DNA from: Bradysia coprophila
Lineage: Eukaryota > Arthropoda > Insecta > Diptera > Sciaridae
Direction of reading: 5' to 3'
DNA: 64,000 bases
NCBI RefSeq assembly: GCF_014529535.1
Contig: NW_023503493.1
Location: 17,640,001 to 17,704,000, forward strand
The notes beneath the pieces were generated by a model, which was not told the DNA's origin, searched no databases, and worked only from the letters and a program-made list of their open reading frames with translations. This document shows, in pieces, positions 34,794-44,828 of the stretch (positions within the stretch are counted from its first letter, which is position 1; each line of letters starts with the position of its first letter). A program made the position numbers and the translations under genes.

Positions 34794-37745
34794 AATTATT
34801 TTGAGAGGTTAATTGCTTAAAACTATGAATTACTTCTTAAAATTGAGCTAAACACCCAGACTTGTGGCATTTTTAACCGAACTTGACCTAACTTTACGCT
34901 AAATCTACATGACCAGGCAAAGTTATGCACAAAAAGCAAATGTTTTTGGTATTCCATTTAATTTTGATTGAAATTGTTAGGTCACAAATCCGTTAACTTC
35001 ATGTCGAGAAATGTAGAGGTTCCAACTGAAGATTTGGAAATTTCTATTTTCATAGAATATAAGTTGCGTAAGTGGATACTTCAAAAATTTCATTTCGCGA
35101 AATATTGTAAGGAATAAAACTGGAGATTCTAAAAATAATTCAGATATCCAAATCTAACTGACGATGTTTATCCCAAATACAAAGCCATCACTTCTAACTA
35201 TCCTATTGACTCATATAATTTCAACTACACTAGTAAAAATAGTCAAAATAGCAATAGCAATAGGAAAGATGCACGTATGCTACTTTGCTGACAAATGTCA
35301 GCGAGTAAAACACCTTTAAATTCAGTCATTTTACATGTAAGCGTCCTGTAAGCACATTTTCACAATGAAGTTAAGTGTACTTTACCGCTCGCTGGCATGT
35401 AAATATTTTTTAGGAAGTACTTTTGAAATTATGTAAATATATGTGGGAGTATTAAATTTCCAAAATTTCTCAAAAATTTCTCAAATTTCTAAAATTTCCA
35501 AAATATTTCTAAAATTTCTCAAATTTCTCAAACATTTTTGAAAAATAGGCCCTGCTTCTGAGAGACGTCATTAGCGGTTCGGGGGTTGTTTCTAAATTTT
35601 CTCTGCTCAGCCGAACCTGTAACTTTAAAGATACGCGAGGTATAGCCGCAAGTTCGTAACAGATGTAAGTCAAAACTAAGAAGAAATGTTGTTGGAAAGC
35701 AGACACGCCGACTTCGAACGGTGACTGTAGTAAATGTTCCTAACGAGAAATCAGATACTATCAAAGTTTCTTTATTCGAATAATGCTGACCAGATCTGAA
35801 AAACATTGATGTTACTAATATTTTGAACGAACGTATGGCAGTAAAAATTTTGCCTGCGGCGTACTTCGCCTAATAAAAATTAAATTAGCAAAATAACGTT
35901 CCACATACATAGGTCAAAAGCTCCTGCGATTTTTTTAGACTTTTCACTGACGGCTCAATCTTAGCGTGAAGACTGTGTACATAGAGTAGAGCAGTATCTA
36001 TAGATTCCCAGCTGTGTCCCTTGAAGCGGATACTTTGGCATAACTTCATCTTTAATACAGCCTTCTATTGACACCGTCAGTGCGCCACGAAATTGAATTT
36101 TGAATGAATGGTCGAATGAATAATAAGGAACTGAAAAGAAAATTTCAATGCACTCTGATATGAGAACACCGCAAGTTGGAGATATTTAACGTCGCGTTTG
36201 ATCGACCCATGTGACTTTTCATTTCAAATCTTCAGCGCAATTACGGCGTTCGAAGAAGGGCTTTTGCAGTGCTTCACGTAAATGACAGAAGCATAAAAAA
36301 ATCTCGCTCGCTCCCATCGCGACATCAACTTCATTTTTCTCTTAACTATTTTCCTCAGAAGCTACTTAAATCTAAATGGAAGGAAGGAAGAAACCCATTT
36401 AAACAGTATGTGATATAAAAGCGTTTTTCAAATAATAAGATTCTGCACTGCACTCAACGAGAAAACGAAATTCGGCGTGTCTGTTGAAACATCAAAAAAA
36501 TGTACCAATTAAAATCGCATCAATTGAAGATTTTCTTACTATCAAATTTGTACTTATATGTCCTTACTTTCTCAATGAATTCCGTCCTTATGTCCTTATA
36601 AGGATCACTCAATTTTGACTACGACCCCTGTTATATGGATGACATAGCTCGCACTTAAAACGCTACTAGCTCCCAAATAGACGACCTTTTAGTAAAACCA
36701 TGAAAGACGTGTCGAATGAAATCTGAAACTCTATAAATTTGTCTTTTAAACGAACTTTCTATCTGCCATATTTTCCGAGTTATAGGTCCCATAGCTCAAT
36801 AGATTAACACGCTCATAGCTCCGAAATTATAAGCTTTTATAAAAATTCCTTCAAATTAGTTTCTTAGAATTACGTCCTTAACATACCCTGAAAATTTTAG
36901 CCAGATCCACCGGTAAATTAAAAAGTTTCGCCGTAACAGAGTAACACAGTAACAAAGGTTGGTAAAATTCATCAATTTCAACATGTATGAAAATGAATTT
37001 CTTCATGCAAATTTCCAAGTTTTGAAATTTAATATCTCGGCCAAATCTTAACCTTATGAGGCGTGTGATAGCTCGTTGAACTCGTATGGACGCCCAGATT
37101 TTTAATTGACTCCTAACCACTTGAGATTGTTCCAATTCAAGTGAATAGTGTATAGATAAAAAATGTACATTGCTTTCGTCCGTCATTGACTAGCTCACCC
37201 TTCTAGAAAAAAAGAAAAAAAATCTCTTAAGAATTTTCTTCCACGAGTTGAGGAATAGTTTAATAGATTCACATGTCATTTTACGGAACTTTTACTGAAA
37301 CGTTTCAAGATGATCTACTCATTTAACGCACTTCAAGCATGAGTGGTACTCTGAATAGGGTACTGAAACTGGAAACTGAAACAATGCATTGAAAAAATTT
37401 TGATACTGTAAGCAAATTTGGCAGCTGTCATTAATAGCACTTTTGCTTGAAGTGCGTTGGCTCATTTCGAAACGCCTAAGCGTTTCAAAATGATATGTTC
37501 ATTTCGAAACGCCTAAAAAACTTTTCAAAATGATCTGCTTATTTCGAAACGTTTTTTTATAGGTACATATTGTTGTTATAAAGTATGGTTTCCACTCAAC
37601 AAAAATTACTCCGTGTAAGAGCAGTGAGGAAGCAAACTTTCAAGTAAAGAAAACAAAAATTGAAGAATTGGAGTACTTTTTTGGTAAGTGGAAATCAGGC
37701 CGCATAATATTACAATCAAAGATATTATATGCAGTGTAGAAATTC
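34794..37745. other. Intergenic region with repeat fragments, no gene seen
   Basis: About 3 kb. 35460-35530 is a low-complexity stretch of AAATTTCTCA-like units. 37020-37090 (ATATCTCGGCCAA ... GTGTGATAGCTCGTTGAACT) matches 34565-34625 within the HINE-like element, so a related fragment lies here. 37334-37445 is a small foldback starting CACTTCAAGCATGAGTGG. The longest minus-strand frame (36878-37186) overlaps the repeat fragment and is not credible. Confidence 0.5.
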
Positions 37746-37753
37746 TTTGATTA

Positions 37754-38019
37754 CAGAGAAATAATAAGCACGACTCCTCACGGCTGGTATAGAACACGCC
37801 TGACGGATTTTTTCTGAAAAATTTGAAGACGATGCAACCAGAACGTCAATCATAAGCTATAAATGTCGTTAACGAAAACGAGATATATCGGTATTAAAAC
37901 CAAACTGTCAAAATTTTACATACAAATGTAAAAAAGTTTGACAGTTCAACCGTTCTATGAAAAAAGCAGTCAGGCGTGTTCTGTCCCAGCCGTGAGGGGC
38001 CGCGCTTATCATTTCTCTG
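37754..38019. mobile_element. hAT-type MITE with 8-bp target-site duplication
   Basis: A 266-bp element with inverted ends of about 50 bp, CAGAGAAATAATAAGC at the left and GCTTATCATTTCTCTG at the right. It is flanked by perfect 8-bp duplications TTTGATTA at 37746-37753 and 38020-38027. CAGRG-type termini and an 8-bp duplication are typical of hAT transposons. No coding capacity. Confidence 0.88.
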
Positions 38020-38793
38020 TTTGATTACAATATAACCAAGGTAAATATAGTGATGAGGTAATGCCATTCAGATGCGCGGCCTAGCACATAAGTTCGATGC
38101 CAGTGACATCTTTTTTTTAAATGGTTGACTACGAATTACTTGTATTTCACAAAAATATTTTCGCTATCTCACAACAGATGGCCCGACTTTCTAATTCAGT
38201 TTTTTGCTTTCAACGAAGGTATGAGATGGCGTTTGTACCGAACTTTCGTGCCACCGCACATCTTATTCGGTTATATATGGCACATACCTCACTATATTTA
38301 CCTTGAATATAACACAGTGTCAATGTTAAAGTAATTGATTTCGGTGTATATGACAGGTTTGTATCATGAATACTGGTATACAATTTCATCTTCATAAAAG
38401 GTTTTTGATGTTTATTTTATTTATTATGTATTATTCAATGGACTATAGTTCCATAGTAGAGGATAAGTTTTATATAATTAATTTTCGTTACCCTTCCTAA
38501 AATGATAAATTCGCTGGGATAGAACACCTTTACGTTACTCTTCGTAAAGTGATAAATCAGCTATACTAGGATTGAGGATGGAGCTCCTTTGGGTTAGCTT
38601 TCGTAAAAGGATAAACCTCAAAAGGTTTAACTCTTACAATATTGTGAATAATAAAACGATGATGGCTAGGATCGAACACCTTTGCGCTACTCTTCGTAAG
38701 GATAATTTATCTGGGATGGAGGATCGAATGAAAATTAAACATCTCTATTTGAAGTATAGAAGTATAGATCCACGTTAAAATAATCTCATACAA

Positions 38794-39021
38794 ATTCGCC
38801 TAGTCGGTTGGCCTGTAGAGGCGCCACATTTTTTTTATAGTACTTCATTCTCACTGTACTATTTTTTTGTGTAACAACTTCACATTGATTCATTCCCAAG
38901 AAATGTCACAGCAGTGAAGTTTGTTCATGAAAAAATAATTCAGTGACAGCAGACTTTTGATGAAGAAAAGTACTAAATTGTAATAGATTTTGCCCTTAGT
39001 TTCTAAACTCCATTCTCCTAT
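38794..39021. repeat. Dispersed repeat, about 228 bp (copy A)
   Basis: Begins ATTCGCCTAGTCGGTTGGCC and ends CTCCATTCTCCTAT. A near-identical copy in the same orientation is at 63121-63346, where it is interrupted at its end by another element. It contains AGTACTTCA/AAAGTACT-type inverted motifs. The nature of the repeat is unknown. The region 38028-38793 before it shows no gene. Confidence 0.85.
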
Positions 39022-39404
39022 GAATGAATGAACGAAACATTTAACAGAACTTAAGTGAGGTTACGTGTGAAAGTACCGTATCTTTAAGATGATCTATTTC
39101 CGATTTTACCGACGAATTTATTCGTTAAGCCAAAATCATATTTCATGTGATTTCGGTGTGAAATATGCAGAAGTGCTATTTTATTAATATTATTAGAATA
39201 TTTTGAGAATTCTCGACATACGGGTTTCTCCTTTTTTGTGTTTCTGATAACATGTGACAAAAAATTGAGAAAAAATCGATCTTTCCCTTCATTTTTCTAT
39301 GCACTAAGTGGACTGCGATAAAATTAAACTTGCTATTTACGGAAACACCCAAATAAAGAACGTATTCTGACAGATCTTTCAAGAGACGACCTTTTTGTTA
39401 GGAT

Positions 39405-39499
39405 CGAGGCTGTATACTTTGGGGAGGTCACGCAGATCAACTGTGGTGTGTAACCCGCGTATCTGTATCTGCGTGACCTCCCCAAAGTATACAGCCTTG
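39405..39499. mobile_element. 95-bp MITE with perfect 8-bp target-site duplication
   Basis: Almost a pure palindrome: CGAGGCTGTATACTTTGGGG... pairs with ...CCCCAAAGTATACAGCCTTG, around a short middle with ACCCGCGTATCTG. It is flanked by GTTAGGAT at 39397-39404 and 39500-39507. A longer relative is at 58736-58950. The 8-bp duplication fits a hAT-like origin. Confidence 0.88.
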
Positions 39500-40146
39500 G
39501 TTAGGATGACACGTCTGAACATTGGTAGGCTGAAGTAGCCATTTTGCTCTTTCATAGCGGCAATTTAAAGAATTTAACTCGACTGTTCTAGCTGAGTTAT
39601 GTGTATTATGAGTGTCTTTGCGATGACAAACTAATTCAATTAAAAATTATATCACAAGATCTCAGCTTGTGCTACTGTTTCAATTGACCGCTGAAAGAGA
39701 AAAAAATGGCTACTTCACTGAATTTCAGTCTACCAATGTTTGAATCCAACGGTGTAGAAACGTAGTTAGAGATATAAGGTATCTTTCAACCAATGACGAT
39801 GACACATCAGACACAGGATGATGCAGCGGCAAATAGAATATTGATTGTAACATCAATTATATTATTGATCCGGTAACTCCCCTCCATGCAGAATCGCAGA
39901 ATACATATCTATACGTAATTTCAAGTGAGCGAAAAGATAAAACTTTAAAACCGTGAAAGCCAAAAATTTTATCTCATGTATTTTCCGCAGTACCTAGAGA
40001 CACAATGAATGATTTTGCAAGTGCTCGTAGATCGATAATGTGATAAGTAATAGATACGTTCATTGAAGCACTTGAGCAAATTGTTTTTGGGATTTTCATG
40101 TTGTTGAATGAAGCGTAATCTGAAACTATGAATGAGTGAAAAATCG

Positions 40147-40155
40147 TATATAAAG
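40147..40155 (+). promoter_or_regulatory. TATA box of protease copy 3
   Basis: TATATAAAG 60 nt before the start codon at 40207, in the same context as in copy 2. Confidence 0.8.
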
Positions 40156-40206
40156 CGAGTGTATCACAGCAATATCAATCATACTACAGACGATTGTTAT
40201 ACCAAC

Positions 40207-41613
40207 ATGAAGTGCCAAATCGCTCTAACTCTTTTCGGACTTGCTTGCCTGTCGCTTGCTAACCCAATCGCAAGGGTTGAGGAACAGATCTACAAAAATC
40301 TTGAAGAATCAGAACTAACCAACGTTCTGATTACGTTCCGACGAGCTGACACTAAATCTGCATGGGATCGTTTCTACTCATTGAGGCTCACAACCCGCGC
40401 AGCTATTTTGGACACCCAACACGCCATCCTTAAGGATCACGCTGATGTAGTCCAAGCTGATGTTACCGCAATTTTGGAGAAAGTTAAGATCGCGGGAAAA
40501 AAGCACTACGTTGATCAACTGTGGATCACAAATGAGCTCATCGTTCGCGATATTGACAGAGAAACCGTTGAGCTATTGAGAAACCATCCAGATGTTGAAT
40601 CCTTGGTCGCAGAACAATTTATACAATTGGAACAAACTGAAGAAGGCGAAAGCTTTGACCTCAGAGACTATAACAACACCATCCACAATCAATGGGGTAT
40701 TGTAAATGTAAACGCTCCAGCTGCCTGGGCTAGGGGACTTACTGGAACTGGAATCGTTATTGGAAACATCGACACTGGAGCACGTCATACTCATGTAGCT
40801 TTGGCTCCGACTTACCGTGGAAACAATGCCGGAGAAAACCACAACTATAACTGGTTTGCGCCAACTGGAAACGCTGCAGTTCCTTCTGACACCAATGGAC
40901 ACGGAACTCATTGCATTGGAAGTCACTCCGGTACTCAAGGTCTCGGTGTTGCACCAAACTCACGTTGGATCGCTTGTCGTGGCTGTGCCGGTCCTGGTTG
41001 CTCCACTTTCGATCTAAACTCTTGCGGCAACTTCATGGCTTGTCCAACAAATACTGTTGGTGGTGCAGCTCAATGTGCTAGAGCTCCACAAATCGTAAAT
41101 AACAGTTGGGGTGGTGCTGGTGGTTCAACTTGGTTCAATCCGATTTTGACTGCGTGGAGAAACGCTGGTATTTCGGCTGTATTTTCAGCTGGAAACAGTG
41201 GCAATGCCTGCAACACTCATTCATCTCCAGGAGATCAACCACTCGCTTTCGCCGTCGGAGCCACTACAAGCACAAATGCGCTTTGGACGTCATCCAGTGT
41301 TGGTCCAGGCCCAGGCAACGCAGTAAAACCTAACGTTGCTGCTCCAGGTGCTAGCGTTGCATCTGCTTCTCACTTGGCCGATACAGGATTGCGTACATTG
41401 TCTGGCACTAGTATGGCAGCTCCGCATGTTGCCGGAGCTGTTGCTTTGATCTTTCAGGCTCGTGGTGGTACCGTTGTTGCAGCTCACGCTCGTCTCACTA
41501 GCACTGCTTTAACTCACGTTTCCGGTGGTAGAACTTGTGGTGGAGTACCAGAGGGTACTCGACCCAACAACCACGTCGGACATGGACGTATCGACGCCAA
41601 CGCAGCTGCTTAA
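40207..41613 (+). CDS. Secreted S8 subtilisin-like serine protease, copy 3
   Basis: Third single-exon copy, 468 residues, with intact Asp189, His232, Asn330 and Ser402. The signal peptide is the most changed part (MKCQIALTLFGLACLSLA), which can vary freely if only secretion matters. Other changes include His for Leu in NTIHNQW, Val for Ala in TNTVGG, Ser for Ala in FSAGN next to the oxyanion Asn, and Thr for Ala in TALTHVS. By eye about 97% of residues match copy 1. It lies alone between a MITE and the glycosyltransferase gene, with its own TATA box and polyadenylation signal. The protein family is confident; the substrate and tissue are unknown. Confidence 0.93.
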   Translation: MKCQIALTLFGLACLSLANPIARVEEQIYKNLEESELTNVLITFRRADTKSAWDRFYSLRLTTRAAILDTQHAILKDHADVVQADVTAILEKVKIAGKKHYVDQLWITNELIVRDIDRETVELLRNHPDVESLVAEQFIQLEQTEEGESFDLRDYNNTIHNQWGIVNVNAPAAWARGLTGTGIVIGNIDTGARHTHVALAPTYRGNNAGENHNYNWFAPTGNAAVPSDTNGHGTHCIGSHSGTQGLGVAPNSRWIACRGCAGPGCSTFDLNSCGNFMACPTNTVGGAAQCARAPQIVNNSWGGAGGSTWFNPILTAWRNAGISAVFSAGNSGNACNTHSSPGDQPLAFAVGATTSTNALWTSSSVGPGPGNAVKPNVAAPGASVASASHLADTGLRTLSGTSMAAPHVAGAVALIFQARGGTVVAAHARLTSTALTHVSGGRTCGGVPEGTRPNNHVGHGRIDANAAA

Positions 41614-41649
41614 ACATTATTTATTTAGATCAATAAATTATTAATTTTA

Positions 41650-42178
41650 CGTAGCTTTCAATTGATTTTCTTTACAAGTCAACTTAAGTTTGATGAGCAA
41701 ATGAATCTATGTGTAAGGAACTCACACTTAAGTGTTGCTCATTAGAGACTGTAAAATTTAAGAATAACCGCTTTACAAAGGAAAACAAAACGTAACACTC
41801 CCTAGCAACAATACAAATTTTCATTCACGTTGAAGACGTATCTAGAGCCAAGAAATTTTTTTAAATCATAAACGTTAAATAATCTCCTAAGAGACTAGGC
41901 GCACAGCTAAAAAATGCAGAAGAGAATTCGAAAAAATATGGTCGCTAGAGAGCTTCATTGTCAGTAATCAAAACGTTTCGCAAACGTCAACACTGACGTG
42001 TGTTCAAGGGTTTATACAGACCTATTTTCAATAAACGACCTGATCTTTGAATAGATTATAAGGTACTTTGAAAAGAAAGCCAGAATATCAAAGTATTGGA
42101 AGGAAACTTCTGTTTTATTTCATAGAGGATTCACGTCAATGACATTATTGATGTACATCTGATTTTTCTACTTCATAG
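41650..42178. other. Intergenic region upstream of the glycosyltransferase
   Basis: No gene or element recognised. A non-coding first exon of the glycosyltransferase may lie here, because CTTCATAG directly before its ATG could be a splice acceptor. Confidence 0.4.
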
Positions 42179-43638
42179 ATGGTTCATTCAGTGGTATCAA
42201 CATTTATGAAGCAACATTTTAAGTACAAACTGTTTATCAGCCTAACAATAATTGTCATTGTCATTATTATAAGTATATGTTCGAATGGCAGTGAACGTAT
42301 GACTGAAAAGTATTTCTCGAATCATGTAAATATCGAAGAGCACAACATTCAATTGTTGCCGGATATTATGACGTCAATGAGAAAGCCATACCCAGACATG
42401 GAAGGTATGGCTAGAAGATGTTTCTCCAATCATGTAAATATCGAAGAGCACAACATTCAATTGTTACCGGATATTATGACGGCAACGAGAAAGCCGAACC
42501 TGGGCAAAAGTGTATTTTTTCATGAAACTTCTTGCCTCGATGGTATCGCCACACTAAATGCACGGTAAGCGAGAAAAGAGTGATTCGTCAACAGTCACAG
42601 TAAATTTGATTATCCGGTTTCTTTCAGACAAGGCTGTGCAATCGAATCGGCTGGTGAGTCTTATTTGTTTGCAATGTTTCGATGATTTAAGTCAAAAATT
42701 GTAAAAAATCACATTTTCATCAGCTCTAGCAAATCCTACATGGGATGTGTTTGTCCTATTTGCGTCTCCTGTTGGATTTTCCAATAATACAGAGAAAGCG
42801 CCAGCTCTGCGTGCATTGGAATCATACCCAAATGTTCATTTACGCAATGTGAATTTATGGACTTATGCACATGATACTCCAATCAGTTCGTTTATCGACA
42901 ACGGACAACTTTTCAAATCTAAATTCTTAAATTCTCATACGTCCGATTTTCTACGATACTTGAGGTACGTTGGTTCGGACTCAAATATTAAAAGTTGTAA
43001 GCCAAATTTTACCACTCCTTTCGTACATTTCCTGTCAGCTTATACAAATGGGGCGGAACATATCTCGATTTGGATGTAATAGTAAAAAAAAGTTTCGATG
43101 AAATCGAACCGAACTATGCAGGTGCTGAGAATCTTGAAACTGTGGCGGCCGGACTGATCAATTTTGATTACAAAGATGTGGGTCACAAAATAGCCAAACT
43201 CTGCTTGAAGTAATTGCTGTTAAATTGCAAATTTTTGTGCAAAAATAATTTGCTAAATCTCCATTCCCATTCAGCGAGTTCCAGAACCGCTTCGATGGCG
43301 ACAACTGGGGTAACAATGGACCAGGTGTCATCACCAGAGTGTTGCAGAATATTTGTCAGACCTATAATACAGTGTGGATGACGCGTGCTCGATGTAAAGG
43401 ATTCACTGTATTTCCGATGAGCAAAGTGTATGCAATTAACTTTAACTATTGGCCTATGTTTTTTGAAGATAATTTCTCGGAACTTACAATGGATCTGACC
43501 AATGATTCGATTGTCGTCCATGTATGGAATAAGCTTAGTAGTGATAAAAGACTACCCATTGGTTCGCAGGCAGCATACACTTTGTTGGCTGCTAAATATT
43601 GTCCCAAGGTCTTTAAGTCGAGTGGTGACTTTTTTTGA
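42179..43638 (+). CDS. alpha4GT1: Alpha-1,4-glycosyltransferase (A4GALT / alpha4GT family), 5 exons
   Basis: Type II Golgi membrane enzyme of 395 residues, related to lactosylceramide 4-alpha-galactosyltransferase; the fly members extend glycosphingolipids with GalNAc. Exons: 42179-42564, 42628-42653, 42724-42964, 43039-43209, 43275-43638. A membrane anchor lies at residues 17-36 (YKLFISLTIIVIVIIISICS). Family motifs follow: ETSC, RQGCAIESAA spanning the short exon 2, the nucleotide-sugar/metal DXD motif at 228-230 in KWGGTYLDLDVIV, DNWGNNGPGVITR and the C-terminal VVHVWNKLSSDKR. Odd point: the stem region carries a 36-residue tandem duplication (FSNHVNIEEHNIQLLPDIMT twice, 108 bp apart). AATAAA lies at 43777-43782. 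Which of the two fly paralogues it corresponds to is uncertain. Confidence 0.9.
42313..42528 (+). repeat. 108-bp in-frame tandem duplication within the glycosyltransferase exon 1
   Basis: Two head-to-tail units start at 42313 and 42421. They differ by a few bases and encode the stem segment between the membrane anchor and the catalytic domain. Confidence 0.88.
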
Positions 43639-43949
43639 TATTATCAGTAGTTTTGTGAGAAATTGCGAGTGTCATGGATTTTAAGTGAAATCGACCTTTT
43701 GTCGCCGCTTCCCAGAAAAAAATATGTTTTCTTTTCAATTTATTTAATTAATTAAACGGCAACTCAATTTTTGAAGAATAAAGAGTTAGACCGAAAGAAA
43801 TTCAAGTGCACGTACAGTACAATGTACTGAGTACATGGATAAAATGTAATTTAGAGATAAGACATTTATACTGGAAACTGATTTTTTTTTAGAAATCTCA
43901 TTAAACAGTAGCCAACAATGTCATAGTTGTTTGATATTTCTATATCTAG

Positions 43950-44600
43950 TAGGGTCGGTCGATTTTTGAATATTCGAGCTTCTGGACCTAGCTGATCCGA
44001 CTCAGCAAAGTCTAAAGAAAATTTTAAGGCCAAAAAAAATATTTTCAAAAATGTTCTATGCTGTGCCCAAGAAGATTTTTTGAAAATCTTCTAGTTTTTC
44101 GAGGTATCGACAATGTAAAGGCTAATTTTTAGTCACTCTCATGGCAATCACTCGACCGCATTTAAAAATTTTCTCAAAATCTTTTTACTTCTTGGTTCCC
44201 TATCAATGTAGCTTTAAAATAAGCTATTGTGCGACAAAATTTAAACTCATTTTGTGGAAGAATCTGCAAAAGAAACCTCTCTCAAATAAAAATATCGGAC
44301 CCGGAAAAAGTACTTTCGTCACAAAAAGGATGTGTCTTTTGGGTTTGTTTATTAGAGTAGACACTGTACTTTATACTAAGACCGTTTTACCAACAATTCA
44401 CTTTTCGGCATACACAAGAAAGCTTTAAAGAGTGTTGATACCTCGAAAAACTAGATGATTTTCATAAAATCGTCTTGGGCGGCATAGAACATTTTTGAAA
44501 ATATTTTTTTTGGTTTTAAAATTTTCTTTAGACTTCGCTGAGTCGGATCAGCTAGATCCAGAAGCTCGGATGGAAAATATTCAAAAATCGACCGACCCTT
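43950..44600. mobile_element. 650-bp foldback element
   Basis: Ends AAGGGTCGGTCGATTTTTGA on the right-hand inverse and AGGGTCGGTCGATTTTTGAA on the left. The arms of about 160 bp include GGCCAAAAAAAATATTTTC and CTAGTTTTTCGAGGTATC. The middle holds about 330 bp with no convincing gene. Starts about 165 bp past the likely glycosyltransferase polyadenylation signal. Confidence 0.8.
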
Positions 44601-44828
44601 ATATCTTATATGCGTTGGAAGAGTGTCTTATGTTCAAAAAATATTTAGAGATGAAACAAATTCTCTGAATTGGTAAAAAGACAGAGGTAAATTGACATCG
44701 CCCAGTACAGTGGAGGTGTGACGCAAGTCCTGTTATCCACTTACAAAAGAATTGATATCGGTGTTGGTGACGCTTACGGATTCGACACGCAAAAAGATAT
44801 GCGTCACAAATGCTGATAAGGAAAGTAC

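Larger units (their letters stand above)
39947..41648 (+). repeat. Segmental duplication unit B (protease copy 3 with promoter)
   Basis: Matches 27815-29515 in the upstream region, coding sequence and first part of the 3' UTR. The shared 3' UTR contains AATAAA at 41632-41637. Similarity fades just before the GTGAAAGCCAAAAATTTTAT motif and just after ATTATTAATTTT. Confidence 0.85.

Noticed and set aside
36878-37186. 102-codon minus-strand frame
   Set aside because: Overlaps a repeat fragment also found at 34565-34625 and resembles no protein family.
39405-39499. Possible CRISPR-like or tRNA structure
   Set aside because: Palindrome with flanking 8-bp duplications explains it as a MITE; no spacer-repeat order and no tRNA boxes.
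18997-41613. Bacterial contamination as the source of the protease genes
   Set aside because: They are interleaved with intron-bearing insect genes and insect-type repeats, occur three times and have TATA boxes and AATAAA signals, so they read as integrated insect genes.
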